From Peltaster fructicola (Eukaryota; Ascomycota; Dothideomycetes), in assembly GCA_001592805.2 (NCBI GenBank), contig CP051142.1, forward strand, positions 1,116,001 through 1,180,000: 64,000 nucleotides of DNA, in the 5' to 3' direction. The notes beneath the pieces were generated by a model. The model ran no database searches. It had not been told where the DNA came from and worked only from the letters and a program-made list of their open reading frames with translations. Of the stretch, positions 32,685 through 42,672 are shown in pieces (positions within the stretch are counted from its first letter, which is position 1; each line of letters opens with the position of its first letter). Position numbers and translations under genes: made by a program.

Positions 32685-34055
32685 ATGCGAAGAGTCGTCA
32701 TCACTGGTCTAGGCGCCATCACACCCCTCGCAGCAGGTGCTCGAGCAACATGGCAGCGCTTGATCAAGTCCCACTGCGGCATCGTGTCAACAAAACAGCT
32801 AGGTCCAGCGTTTGAAGCTCTACCAAGCCGGGTGGCAGGACTAGTACCTTTAGGACGACGTGAAGATGCAAGATGGCAAGCAAAAGACTGGCTACATGCT
32901 CGAGAAGAGCGTAGTATGGCACGTTTCGCGCAGTATGCGATAGCTTGTGCACAAGAAGCACTGGACGATGCTGGATGGCAGCCGACCAAACAAGAAGACC
33001 TTGAAGCGACTGGTGTCACAATCGGGTCTGGTATTGGTAACCTCGATGAAGCATACAGTACTTCTGTTGACTTCGCTCGCGATGGGTACCGCAAGGTCTC
33101 ACCTTTGTTTGTCCCACGTCTCCTAATCAACCTTGCTGCTGGACATGTCTCTATACGGTACGGATTCAAGGGCCCGAATCATGCCGCGACCACTGCATGT
33201 ACCACAGGACTACATGCCATTGGAGACGCTTCTCGTCTGATTGCTTTCGGTGATGCGGACGTGATGGTCGCAGGAGGAGCAGAGTCATGCATCCATCCTC
33301 TTGCAATCGCTGGTTTTGCAAGAGCAAGGAGTCTGGCCACCAATTGGAATGATAACCCAGAGCTGTCCTCCCGACCCTTCGACCGGGACAGAGCTGGGTT
33401 CGTCATTGGCGAAGGCGCAGGCATCATGGTGCTTGAGGTTGGTCAACTATTTAACACTCCCAACGTCAACTGACTGCTAGCAGGAGCTCGAACACGCGAA
33501 GGCTCGAGGTGCCAGAGTGTATGCAGAAGTCAGGGGCTATGGTCTTTCGTCTGATGCATACCACATGACTGCTCCTCGCGAGGACGGTGAAGGGCCATAT
33601 CTCGCTATGAGACGCGCATTAGGCCACGCACAGATCTCACCCTCTGCTATCGATTACATCAATGCGCACGCAACCTCGACGCCTCTTGGAGATGCTGCCG
33701 AGAATCGTGCCATCAAAAGACTGTTTGCCGACCAGAGAAAAGCACATGAAATCAATATTAGCAGTACGAAAGGCGCTGTAGGGCATTTGCTTGGCGCTGC
33801 TGGTGCTCTCGAGGCTATTTTCACCGTGATGGCCATTCACGACGTAAGCACAACTACACTTATATCTTTCGTTGCTGACAAGGACAGGGTGTTCTGCCTC
33901 CAACACTTAACCTCGATCGAGCAGGTGATCCCGCCGAAGACTTTGACTGCAACTATGTTCCCAGCGTAGCACAGCATTGCGAGGTCAAAGCAGCGTTGAC
34001 GAATAGCTTTGGATTTGGCGGCACAAACGCGAGCCTGTGTTTGTCCAAGCTGTAG
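32685..34055 (+). CDS. CEM1: Mitochondrial 3-oxoacyl-[acyl-carrier-protein] synthase (KAS II, Cem1-type)
   Basis: This is the condensing enzyme of type II mitochondrial fatty-acid synthesis, which supplies octanoyl-ACP for lipoate. Exons are 32685-33437, 33484-33843 and 33888-34055, with introns of 46 and 44 bp; the product is 426 aa, normal for FabF/Cem1. The start [18 protein letters not shown] is the family opening. The thiolase-fold catalytic triad is visible: Cys172 (TACTTGLHA), His313 ([11 protein letters not shown]) and His352 ([15 protein letters not shown]). The end has the usual glycine loop ([18 protein letters not shown]). Donor 1 is GTTGGT, a weaker form, but splicing there restores [14 protein letters not shown] as in relatives. 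No clear transit peptide precedes residue 1; a short upstream exon may supply it. Confidence 0.92.
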
Positions 34056-34337
34056 AACGTGGCAGAATGAGAAGTCATAACTTCGTGCGAGACGTGTGAA
34101 TGTATATCTGCCTGCAAAAATCAATAAGTGAGCGTTTTCATCTTGTTATTGGTGTCCTGCTGTCTGTCCATCTTATAGCCGGTGAAGTCAAGCGGACCTC
34201 AGTTGCATGCTTCACATCCCTGGCTTTCACAAGCCACGCGAACTCCAGTTGACAGCAGCAAGCTCGCCGCAGCTACATACACTGTCATTGCTTTGGTCTT
34301 CTTGAACTTACAACTCTCCAGTGAACGCCACCCTACA

Positions 34338-35015
34338 ATGAAGATGGCAGGTGAGTTTCGCAGTACTATGCCTCATTGCACCCGCTAACCACATCGCAGT
34401 GCCAGATGGCACGACCGTGAATACACCTTTAGCACCCTCCGTCGAGAAAGCATACTACAGAAAGTGCATCGAGCTGAAGCGAAGATTAAACGAGGTCGAG
34501 GCGGCAAATGATGAAGCAAAGACGAGACGCTTACGGCTTGACCGTGCGATCATGAAGATGCGACTTGAACGAGCTTTCCTGCTGGACCAGCTATCAAAGA
34601 AGATGGATATCGATGTCGACGGAAGTGACGGCAGTGGAGACGAGCAGGTGAACACAGTACGTTGAGTTCATTGTCAGTTCAAGGTGGTGCAGTGCTGAGA
34701 GTATAGTAGCCTCCACCTGACCGACCGCACCGCGATAAGAAGCGTAAACTGCCTGGCGAAACTGGTGCACTTTCATCTACAGCACGGCCATCAGACATCG
34801 GTCCAAGAGACAGCCCTCCTGTATCGCCAGTCAATACAACGCGTGGTCACGAGCATGGGCAAGCCTCCGCAAGCGATGCGAACAGCGCGACGCGAATGGA
34901 TATTGATCGCAACGCACGAGTTGTGGGCGATGCAGTTGGTGTAGGGCCAGCTGTGTATCAAGACACCAACGGAGAGTTAGGGACTGCTCCAGAAGAGCGG
35001 CAAGGCGCGCAATAA
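34338..35015 (+). CDS. INO80 complex subunit F (TFPT)-like protein
   Basis: Three exons: 34338-34350, 34400-34656 and 34710-35015, with introns of 49 and 53 bp. They give an exact 576-nt CDS (191 aa). The core at about residues 20-75 (YYRKCIELKRRLNEVEAAND, then RLRLDRAIMKMRLERAFLLDQL) is a basic helical segment that resembles the INO80F/TFPT domain, a small coiled-coil subunit of the INO80 chromatin remodeller. A short acidic stretch (DIDVDGSDGSGDEQ) and a Pro/Lys patch (TPPPDRPHRDKKRKLPGE, a possible NLS) follow; the rest is disordered. The first exon encodes only four full codons. The exon 3 acceptor lies in a TAGTAG tandem; the second AG avoids an in-frame stop. The family assignment rests on one segment. 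Confidence 0.68.
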
Positions 35016-35314
35016 CGAGAAATATGTTAGGATAGCAAAGTGTACCATTATGTATGACACTTCCAAAGCTTTCCTGACGAGCATGCGACATGTTCAGACG
35101 AAGGCAGGCCGCGGCAAAAGAAAGAAGGGTATGAATGACAATCGTTGTCGCTGGCTAGCTAGAAACTCGAGAGCTGCTCTCAGTGCTGCTAGTGATGAAC
35201 GCTCAATATCGTAGACTGTGGTCTCTACCTGGTACCGTGACGTGGTATGTCCAGGTTGCGTGGAGTTCCTCAACAAGGCGCCAGGGGCGAGGTCTTCACA
35301 AGTACTAGGGCCTC

Positions 35315-36007
35315 TCACTTTTGCATCATGAGCTGAACGAACTCGTTATCTGTTGCCGTAGGTTAGCAGAGCAGCTAGCATGCAGAGTGGACGTACAGTC
35401 AATTCGTCCATCGCCGTCTTGATCAGCCTCTCGGATCATCTCGTCGACCTCATCATCGGTCAACTTCTCTCCGATGCTAGTCATTACGTGTCGCAGCTCA
35501 GCAGCAGAAATGAAGCCGTTGTTGTCGCGGTCGAACACCTTGAATGCCTCACGAATCTCCTCCTCAGAATCGGTATCCTTCATCTTTCGTGCCATCATCG
35601 TAAGGAATTCTGGGAAATCGATCGTGCCATTGTTGTCGGCGTCCACCTCGTTGATCATGTCTTGCAGTTCACTCTCGGATGGATTCTGGCCCAGCGAACG
35701 CATAACTGTGCCAAGCTCTTTCGTCGTGATTTGTCCTTGAGAACGCGTTAGGTGATTATCATCGAGGGGTTAACGTGTGTGCCATACCATCACCATCTTT
35801 GTCCTGCATGCTTCGTCAGCCAGGTGTCAATTGCTCACAAGAGCAGTGATACTTACAAAGAGGGAGAATGCCTCCTTGAATTCAGAAACTTGCTCTTCTG
35901 TCAGTTGATCCTGGCACAGTCAGTATGCAATTGAGCAAAGAACAATAGCCTGATCGCGCAACATCGTCCAGCCTTCCTGGTTCGCACGCGATCGCCAAAC
36001 ATACCAT
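35315..36007 (-). CDS. CMD1: Calmodulin
   Basis: Five exons spliced from the minus strand: 36007-36005, 35910-35857, 35803-35788, 35735-35397 and 35349-35315. They total 447 nt, 148 aa, as for calmodulins. Exon 1 is just the ATG, cut by GTATGT; exon 3 is a 16-nt microexon (DKDGD plus one base). Introns are 94, 53, 52 and 47 bp. The product has four EF-hands with the expected loops: [36 protein letters not shown] and [12 protein letters not shown]. The end is FVQLMMQK. The start reads MDQLTEEQ; most fungal calmodulins read MAD-x-LTEEQ, so the exon 1 join could differ by one residue. It acts as the cytosolic Ca2+ sensor for calcineurin and CaM kinases. It diverges from TLG2. Confidence 0.96.
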
Positions 36008-36313
36008 GGCTGAAGTCGATTGAATCCGATGATATGGCTCTGTTGGTATCTGCCGTTCAGTAATTGACGACGGGTTTGTGCAATGTGTATGATCGAGTTT
36101 CGAGGTCCTGTTGGTGATTGAAGAGAACCCTTGACCGTAGCAAGAGCAGCCCCACCTGCCTGAATGCCTGGTGCTTGGCGTCATTTGGATTGGAGGCGCG
36201 TGCGAAAGCTTACGTTGTACCGTGTCGCTTGCTCGACGACAATGCAAACAATGGCCACCACACGGGTTTGCGCGTCCACATATGATGCTCACTGATCTAG
36301 GCGCTATCACAAC
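36008..36313. other. Divergent promoter region, calmodulin / TLG2
   Basis: About 306 bp between the calmodulin ATG and the first possible TLG2 ATG (36314). No ORF with recognisable content is present, and no specific site could be supported. Confidence 0.4.
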
Positions 36314-36325
36314 ATGTCCGCGCCT

Positions 36326-37491
36326 ATGAGCTCTGGGGCATGGCGAGACCGTACAAACCTGTAAGTGGGCTCATGTGGCCTCAGAATGGCATTGACAACA
36401 GCAGTTTCATCTCTTATCGTCAGTCCTACACTCATCACCCGTCCAAACGAGTCAAATTCGATCCAAACTCTCAGAATGGCCGACTCGCCGATCCTGATAG
36501 TGAGTCGGCTGGTCTGTTGGCCACGAATGATGCAGTTATCGAGATGGATGTCCTTCCTCCACGTTGGCTCGATGTACAGGACGAAATCGCCGAAAGATTG
36601 ACCTCCATCAGCGCGCAAATGAAGCGGTTAGACCAACTACACGCCAAACACGTACTCCCGGGATTCGATGACGAAAGTGTAAAGATCAAAGAGGAGCGTG
36701 AGATCGAGGGCTTGACCAACGAGATCACACGAGGTTTCACGTCATGTCAGAGCGCCATTCGTCGGATCGATCAGATGGTTCAGCAGCAGCGCTCAACGAG
36801 GGAAGAAGAGACGATGGCAAGGAACCTCAAGATCTCGCTAGCAGGCCGAGTTGGCGAGGTAAGCACAACGTTTCGCAAAAAGCAGGCTGCCTATCTCAAG
36901 AAATTGCGAGCCTTGGGCGGTATGGGAGCGCCACTGGACAGTATTGGAGGTCGCGGCACTCCTAGCATTGCGGCAAACCCATACACAGATCCGGCGATGC
37001 AGGAGTCCGAGCAAGATCGCTCGTCGGCACAGAGCACATTGCAGCAGACCACTCAGGTCAGACGGCGGACAGGGATGCTTGATGCGCAAATTGATCAACG
37101 AGAGCGCGAGATTGAAACCATTGCGAAAGGCATAATTGACTTGTCCAACATTTTCCAGGAGATCCAGACTATGGTCATCGACCAAGGCTCCATGCTAGAC
37201 CGTATCGACTACAATGTCGAGAACACGGCTGAGCAGCTCAAGTCTGCCGAGAAAGAGCTGAAAGTGGCTACAAATTACCAGAAGCGTAACACAAAGCGCT
37301 GGATCATGCTGCTGCTGATCCTCATCATTGCTGGCATCTTCATACTGATCTTCCTGAAGCCGAGGAGGAGCACTGCTGCGAGACCGGAGACGCCAGAAGT
37401 GCAAGGGACGCTGCTGAGACGAGCGAATAGTGCAGCATTGGAGGTTCTAGCCTGGGATTGGAAGCATCGGCGGCGGCGTGCCGTACTGTAG
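36326..37491 (+). CDS. TLG2: t-SNARE Tlg2 (syntaxin-16 family)
   Basis: Tlg2 is the Qa-SNARE for fusion of endosome-derived vesicles with the trans-Golgi network and for Cvt/autophagy traffic. Exon 1 (36326-36360) gives MSSGAWRDRTNL; a 44-bp intron (36361-36404) leads to FISYRQSYTHHPSKR, the conserved Tlg2 start. An in-frame ATG at 36314 could add four residues. The protein is 373 aa. An N-terminal Habc-type helical region lies at about 75-200. The SNARE motif is at about 255-315 (MLDAQIDQREREIETIAKGI, then DLSNIFQEIQTMV and VENTAEQLKSAEKEL), and the C-terminal anchor at about 322-341 (WIMLLLILIIAGIFILIFL). The acceptor is a CAGCAG tandem; the second AG gives the family length, the first would add a serine. 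Confidence 0.92.
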
Positions 37492-37719
37492 TAGTAAGCA
37501 TCAGTTGTATCATATGTGTATAATACCTAGGCCGCAATCACAATCGCCATTCGGAAACGCCGGCATGTGAAGAGCGAGAGAAAGTGGTTGAGCTGGGCAG
37601 CTTTGAATTTGCTTCGACGTCATGCTTCAATATGCTGCGAACATGTGAAGCCCTCATATCAGATCTCACAGCTCACCTGCCGTCCTTCTTCCTGAGCTTG
37701 CATGTAATCCGTCTTCAAT

Positions 37720-38979
37720 ATGCCAAACATCATACTGTCGATCAATGCAGGATCGTCGTCTGTCAAGGTCTCCGTGTTTGCGAACACTGCGAAAGAGCCA
37801 AAACAATTAGCCGAGATACAAGTCTCAGGCCTTACAGCACCACCAGCCAAGCTCAAGTACACTCGTGGAGATGAAAAGGTCAGCGATAAGGAGATTGAGA
37901 AGATCTCAGACGTCAAAGATGCATTTGGTATCGCCTTAGACGAGCTCATCAACGACAAGAGCCTCGAAGAGCTCAAGAAGCCAGAAGATATCGACTTTGC
38001 TTGCCATCGTATCGTGCACGGCGGTGGCTACGATAAGCCTATCCGCATTGACAAAGACACCTACCATCACCTCGAGGCCCTGAGCGATCTTGCTCCTCTA
38101 CACAATGCTGGAGCCCTCGAGATCGTTAAAGCAGTACACGAGAAGGTACCAAATTGTACAAACGTCGCCTTCTTTGACAGCATGTTCCACCAAACGATTC
38201 CCGAACCAGCACGAACATACATGATCGACAGGGAGAAGGCAGAGAAGAATGGCCTGCGGAAGTATGGCTTTCATGGACTCAGCTATGCTTTCATCACCAG
38301 GGCCGTTGCGGCACATCTGAAGAAGGAACCTGATCAGACGAGCATCATTGCTCTGCATCTGGGTTCTGGTGCAAGTGCATGTGCCATCAAAGACGGCAAG
38401 AGTGTCGACACAACAATGGGATTGACTCCATTGAGTGGTCTGCCGGGTGCCACGCGATCTGGCGATGTAGATCCATCCCTGATTTTCCATCTCACAAGCG
38501 ATGCCGGCAAGCTCAGCCAGAGCAGTACCAAGGATCTTCACATCACACGAGCTGAGGTCGTCCTCAACAAGGAGAGTGGTTGGAAAGCACTCTCTGGCAC
38601 AACTGACTTCGGAGTCGTCAGTCAGAAAGCCGAAGAGGGTGATGACAAGTGCAAGCTGGCATTTGACGTCTTCGTCGATCGCTTGGTCTCCTTTATCGGC
38701 TCGTACTATGTCAAGCTCAATGGTGAGGTTGACGCATTGGTGTTCGCGGGTGGCATTGGCGAAAAGGGCGTGCAGTTGCGTAAGGCGGTCGCTGAGAAAG
38801 TGAAATGCCTAGGGTTTGCACTCGACTCGAGCGCCAATGACAAGCCTGGTGAAGATGTCGTCGTTGACATTGGCTCCAAGGACGCAAAGCACAAGACTTT
38901 GATCTGTCAGACCGACGAGCAAACCGAGATGGCACGAGAGTGTGTTGCAGAAGCCAAGCGACTGGAGTCTGAAAGATGA
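37720..38979 (+). CDS. ACK: Acetate kinase
   Basis: An intact single exon of 419 aa. It interconverts acetate + ATP and acetyl phosphate + ADP; in fungi it usually works with phosphoketolase (Xfp), which is not in this window. ASKHA-fold motifs in order are NAGSSSVKVSVF (adenosine site and phosphate loop), HRIVHGGG, FDSMFHQTIPEPA, KYGFHGLSYAFI, HLGSGASACAI, then TMGLTPLSGLPGATRSGDVDP with the catalytic Arg, and AGGIGEKG. The predicted location is cytosolic, with no targeting signal. It converges with MET2, with only 12 bp between stop codons, so the 3' UTRs must overlap. No disruption is seen. Confidence 0.95.
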   Translation: MPNIILSINAGSSSVKVSVFANTAKEPKQLAEIQVSGLTAPPAKLKYTRGDEKVSDKEIEKISDVKDAFGIALDELINDKSLEELKKPEDIDFACHRIVHGGGYDKPIRIDKDTYHHLEALSDLAPLHNAGALEIVKAVHEKVPNCTNVAFFDSMFHQTIPEPARTYMIDREKAEKNGLRKYGFHGLSYAFITRAVAAHLKKEPDQTSIIALHLGSGASACAIKDGKSVDTTMGLTPLSGLPGATRSGDVDPSLIFHLTSDAGKLSQSSTKDLHITRAEVVLNKESGWKALSGTTDFGVVSQKAEEGDDKCKLAFDVFVDRLVSFIGSYYVKLNGEVDALVFAGGIGEKGVQLRKAVAEKVKCLGFALDSSANDKPGEDVVVDIGSKDAKHKTLICQTDEQTEMARECVAEAKRLESER

Positions 38980-38991
38980 GAGGTAGATGAT

Positions 38992-40533
38992 CTACCAAGC
39001 AGTGATGTCCTCAACCTCAGCCTCACCGACTGTGCTTCCCTTCGGAGCCTTTGCTTCTGTCTCCTGTGGTGGCCAATTGACGGGTTCTCGTGACATTATG
39101 TCGGGTATCGCCTGTTTCAAGAAGTCGAGGATAAGCGTGTTGACCTGTTTGAACTCCAGAAGGAACGCATCATGGCCTTCAGGACTGTCGATTGTCTTCA
39201 GCTGCGCACTGGGTATTGCTGCTGCAAGCTCTTGCTGCTCAGCATATGTGAAAAGTCCATCTGACTCAATGCCAAGTACCAATGTAGGCTGCTCGATCAA
39301 AGAAAGTGCTGCCTTTACTGCACTCGTCGTGTCCTCGATCTCGTCGGTCCGTCCACGGGATACATCGTGTGTATCAAGCTTTCGCGTGATTGAGATATAG
39401 CAGTTTGCATCGAAGCGCTTGATGAACTTCTGACCTTGATAACGAAGGTATGATTGCGCCGAGTAGTATGTTGCAATGCGCTTCTTGCTCTGCTGTACGG
39501 GAGTAGGTATCTCAGTCGCTCCACTGAATTGCGGGTCTGTGATGTTGATCATAGGCAGAGATTCAGTTGAGGTAGAGAGATCGACGTTGCTGCCTTTCCG
39601 ACTAGGTCGTGGCGAGCCGACATTACGATGTCCTTCATTGTGAATATCGAAGTGCTCATTCGTGGATGTAGGCGAGTTGCCACCATTCCTCTGCGCGTTT
39701 GGTGGTCTTCGTCCAAAGCGTGCTTCGAAAGAATCTCGACTGCGATATGTGAGGAGAGCTGCCATTCTAGCAGCACCGAGACCAATGGATGGAGGATCAT
39801 CGAAGGTGTAGTAGCCGTCCTCGTACTTCGGATCGCTGTATATGCTCTGTCGCTGTGCCTCGCCCCAGCTGATGCCCCAAGCGCTGTATTTGGCTGAAGT
39901 AGCGATAGGGACGATCGTACGAACGTATTCCTTACCAAAGTATGCAAACTCCAGCACGAGCATGCCACCCATAGAGCCACCGATGACCGCAGCGATTCGC
40001 TTGACGCCCAAGTCGTCCAGCAACAGCTTGAAAATCCCGACATCGTCTCTTATAGTCGTCAAAGGAACTCCGGTCCATAATGCTCGTTCTCTGGGTTGCC
40101 ATCCTTTGCTGTGACAGGACTCGCACTACCGTATGGGCTTCCAAGACTGTTCATGCAGACAATGAAGAATCTTGACATATCAAATGCTCTTGCTTCTTTA
40201 CCAGCCTCAGCAGGCCCTCCTAGTAGCGGTCCCCACCAGTCTGAGGCATCGGCAGAACCAGTGAGAGCATGGCAGATGACCATACAATTATCAGCATCAT
40301 CCGATAGTGTTCCGAACGTCTTGAAGCCAATTGGGAAGTTGTGTAATACGACTCCTGATTCTAGCTCGTATGAAGGTATGATAGCGATGTCTTGTTCTGG
40401 TGTGAAATGTATGTAAGGGTTCTCTGACTGGTCCTCGACCTTCAATTGTTCTGCAGTCGTCAGCGATATGTTCTAGGAACCGGAGCAGCAGCACCTCACT
40501 GTAATGCTTCAGCCGCCTCTTGGGCGAGGCCAT
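38992..40533 (-). CDS. MET2: Homoserine O-acetyltransferase Met2 (apparent frameshift)
   Basis: Met2 acetylates homoserine with acetyl-CoA, the committed step to methionine. Exon 1 (40533-40500) encodes MASPKRRLKHY; a 49-bp intron (40499-40451, GTGAGG...GACTGCAG) leads to KQLKVEDQSENPYIHFTPEQDIAIIP. Alpha/beta-hydrolase features are ICHALTGSADASDWWGPLLGG (oxyanion region), GGSMGGMLVLE (nucleophile Ser), a late Asp (GIESDGLFTY) and a His (SPEGHDAFLLEF). The frame breaks at 40064-40065: the first frame ends HYGPEFL-stop, the next continues PLTTIRDDVGIFKLLL. One extra C in a CC run (minus strand) would give PEFPLTTIRDD as in relatives, a 1494-nt CDS and 497 aa. A low-complexity insert near residue 310-360 (SPTSTNEHFDIHNEGHR) is common in filamentous fungi. 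Confidence 0.92.
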
Positions 40534-41188
40534 GCTTGCTTCTATGTGATAGCAGTGTCGGAAGATCTTGTCCCAAGCGAACTTATCATTGTAGATCTAC
40601 CAGCAGAGGTTTTGTCGGTACAGTAGCTTGAGCAAGCGCGATATTGCGTTTGTCATCTTCGACATCACATCACCACACACGGACCACGCATATGCATGAA
40701 AGTACAAGCGTATGATAATACTCGTCGCATCATACATATCCTTCCAGGTTGCGCGAGCGACATGTCTTCCTGGCGGTATGCTAGCTATATCAGCTTGTCA
40801 GAAGGAAATTGTACTAGAAGCCATCGCGCGCTCTCCTTCATTGCCTCCTCAACAAGGGTATCGGACTACTCTCAGATCGCAGCATCGACTCTCCTCATGT
40901 CAAGTCTGATCCAATTCGGCCTTCCATTTTGCTGCTATACACATGGTGCTTCGCCAGAAATACATGTCGACGGCAAAGAGAAGACATATAGAGTCTGACT
41001 AGCGCACGTGCCACACGCACTTCAACCCAGACTTTGAGATGTCACTTTACAACAACACCACCTTTGTCTCTTCTTGCTCGTCGGTCCTTGCACAAGATCC
41101 AGTAATGGCGGCGAGGTACCCATGGAGTGACCGCTTCTTCACGATCGTTTGAAGCAGTAATCACAAGCGCCACCAGCACCAATACACG
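40534..41188. other. Divergent intergenic region, MET2 / TFIIE-alpha
   Basis: About 655 bp. The longest ORF (40696-40998 plus, 100 codons) has no recognisable content. It should contain both promoters; no defined site could be supported. Confidence 0.45.
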
Positions 41189-42583
41189 ATGGCTGAAGTA
41201 GCCATACAACTCCTGCGCATGGTCGTGCGCGCATTTTACCATACTGAACACATCCTCGTCATCGACGCACTATGCTATCACAGCACGCTCTCTGACTACG
41301 AGCTCGGTATTGTGGTGGGCATGAATGTGAAACCAGTGCGCAAGATTGCTGGAAGACTGCGTGAAGATGGATTGCTCAGTATTCAGACGCGAATGGAACG
41401 ACGAACAGACGGTAGTGGTGGGTTCTTCGGCGCCTCACACGGTCAAATAGGCAAGGAACGTCTCACTCACCGGGATTGGTACTATATCAACTTCCACAAA
41501 GCCATAGACGCCATCAAGTATCGATTGTGGAAGCTAAACAAGCACGTGGAGAGCATTGGTGCGCCAACGACCGAGAAGAAAGACCTTGTTTGCCCTCAAT
41601 GTCACAATCAGTATACACATCTCGAAGTTGCAGACAGCATCGATCCTGCTACTGGACAGAGTTTCTGCCACAGGTGTGGGCATGTGCTAGACGATGTGGA
41701 GGAAGACGACAAAGGCACCGAGAACGAGCACATGAAACGACTGAACTCCCAGCTGGAACCATTTCTGAGTCTCATGCGACAAATCGACTCGACCTCCGTC
41801 CCTGAGAACGACTTCGAAGCCGCCCTAGCGAAGCACATTCCAGCAAAACGCGACGACGAGATCAATCCCGCGCCACGTACGGAAGTGATCGATGCACCGA
41901 ACAGGAACATCGCAAGCACGAAGGGCCTTGAGATCAAGCAAGAGAAGGTCGCGGTGCAGCTGCAGGACGATGAGACAGTGAAGAAGGAGACTGAAGCAGA
42001 GGAGGCTCGCAGGCGAAGAGAGAAGGAAGCTAGGCAGAATGCCCTTCCTGAATGGATCTCAAAGTCTACTGTCACTGGCGATATCACGACAGTTGGTGCT
42101 AAGGAAGAGAAGCTTCGGAAGGAGCGCGAACAACATACTGGTGCACTTGTACCCGAAGATGATAACGAAGACAAGAAGGCTGTCAAGGCCGCCAACGAAG
42201 ATGTCATGAACGAGTACTACGCCGAGCTAGAAAGACAACGTGTGAAGGAGGCTGCAGAGCACGAAGATGACGATGACGATGAAGAGGACGACGACGACTT
42301 CGAAGACGTAGATGTCACTGGCGTCAACACGCCAGCAGTGAACGGTGCAGCAGCAGCAGCTGCAAGCACTGGGTTCAATACACCTACAATGGAGAGCAGC
42401 AACGCTACAGACGACGAGAGAGAGGCCAAAAGGGTTCGTCTGAACGATACTGTCAAGGCTGTCCCAGAAGACAAGGCAAATCATCTGATGAGTGGTGCAA
42501 ACAGTGCTGCGCCAGCCAAGCGAGAGGCAGTCCAAAGTGATGAGGACGGTGACGACGACGATCTGGAGTTTGAAAATGTATGA
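41189..42583 (+). CDS. TFA1: Transcription initiation factor TFIIE large subunit (alpha)
   Basis: TFIIE-alpha recruits and stimulates TFIIH in the RNA polymerase II pre-initiation complex. The single-exon ORF encodes 464 aa, starting MAEVAIQLLRMVVRAFYH. The extended winged-helix domain spans about 1-110 (HILVIDALCYHSTLSDYEL, then VKPVRKIAGRLREDGLL). A four-Cys zinc ribbon at about 132-163 (CPQCHNQY ... FCHRCGHVL) is followed by an acidic segment. The second half is charged and disordered. It includes a Glu/Arg helix (AEEARRRREKEARQNALPEWI), a run of Asp/Glu (DDDDDEEDDDDFEDVDV), a poly-Ala tract and an acidic tail (DEDGDDDDLEFENV), typical of the TFIIH-binding C-terminus. No disruption is seen. 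Confidence 0.95.
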   Translation: MAEVAIQLLRMVVRAFYHTEHILVIDALCYHSTLSDYELGIVVGMNVKPVRKIAGRLREDGLLSIQTRMERRTDGSGGFFGASHGQIGKERLTHRDWYYINFHKAIDAIKYRLWKLNKHVESIGAPTTEKKDLVCPQCHNQYTHLEVADSIDPATGQSFCHRCGHVLDDVEEDDKGTENEHMKRLNSQLEPFLSLMRQIDSTSVPENDFEAALAKHIPAKRDDEINPAPRTEVIDAPNRNIASTKGLEIKQEKVAVQLQDDETVKKETEAEEARRRREKEARQNALPEWISKSTVTGDITTVGAKEEKLRKEREQHTGALVPEDDNEDKKAVKAANEDVMNEYYAELERQRVKEAAEHEDDDDDEEDDDDFEDVDVTGVNTPAVNGAAAAAASTGFNTPTMESSNATDDEREAKRVRLNDTVKAVPEDKANHLMSGANSAAPAKREAVQSDEDGDDDDLEFENV

Positions 42584-42672
42584 GTCGTTGCATACGGCAT
42601 AAAATTGTTCACTCTTGCGATTTCAGCGTGGTGTTTAGGAGATTCTCATTAATATGTATACAATGGTCGTGG

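Noticed and set aside
34657-34706. First AG of the TAGTAG acceptor in the INO80F-like gene
   Set aside because: It would put an in-frame TAG at the start of exon 3; the second AG continues TPPPDRP in phase.
36340-36401. ATG at 36340 as the Tlg2 start
   Set aside because: It reads through an intron; splicing from 36326 gives the conserved WRDRTNL-FISYRQSY start.
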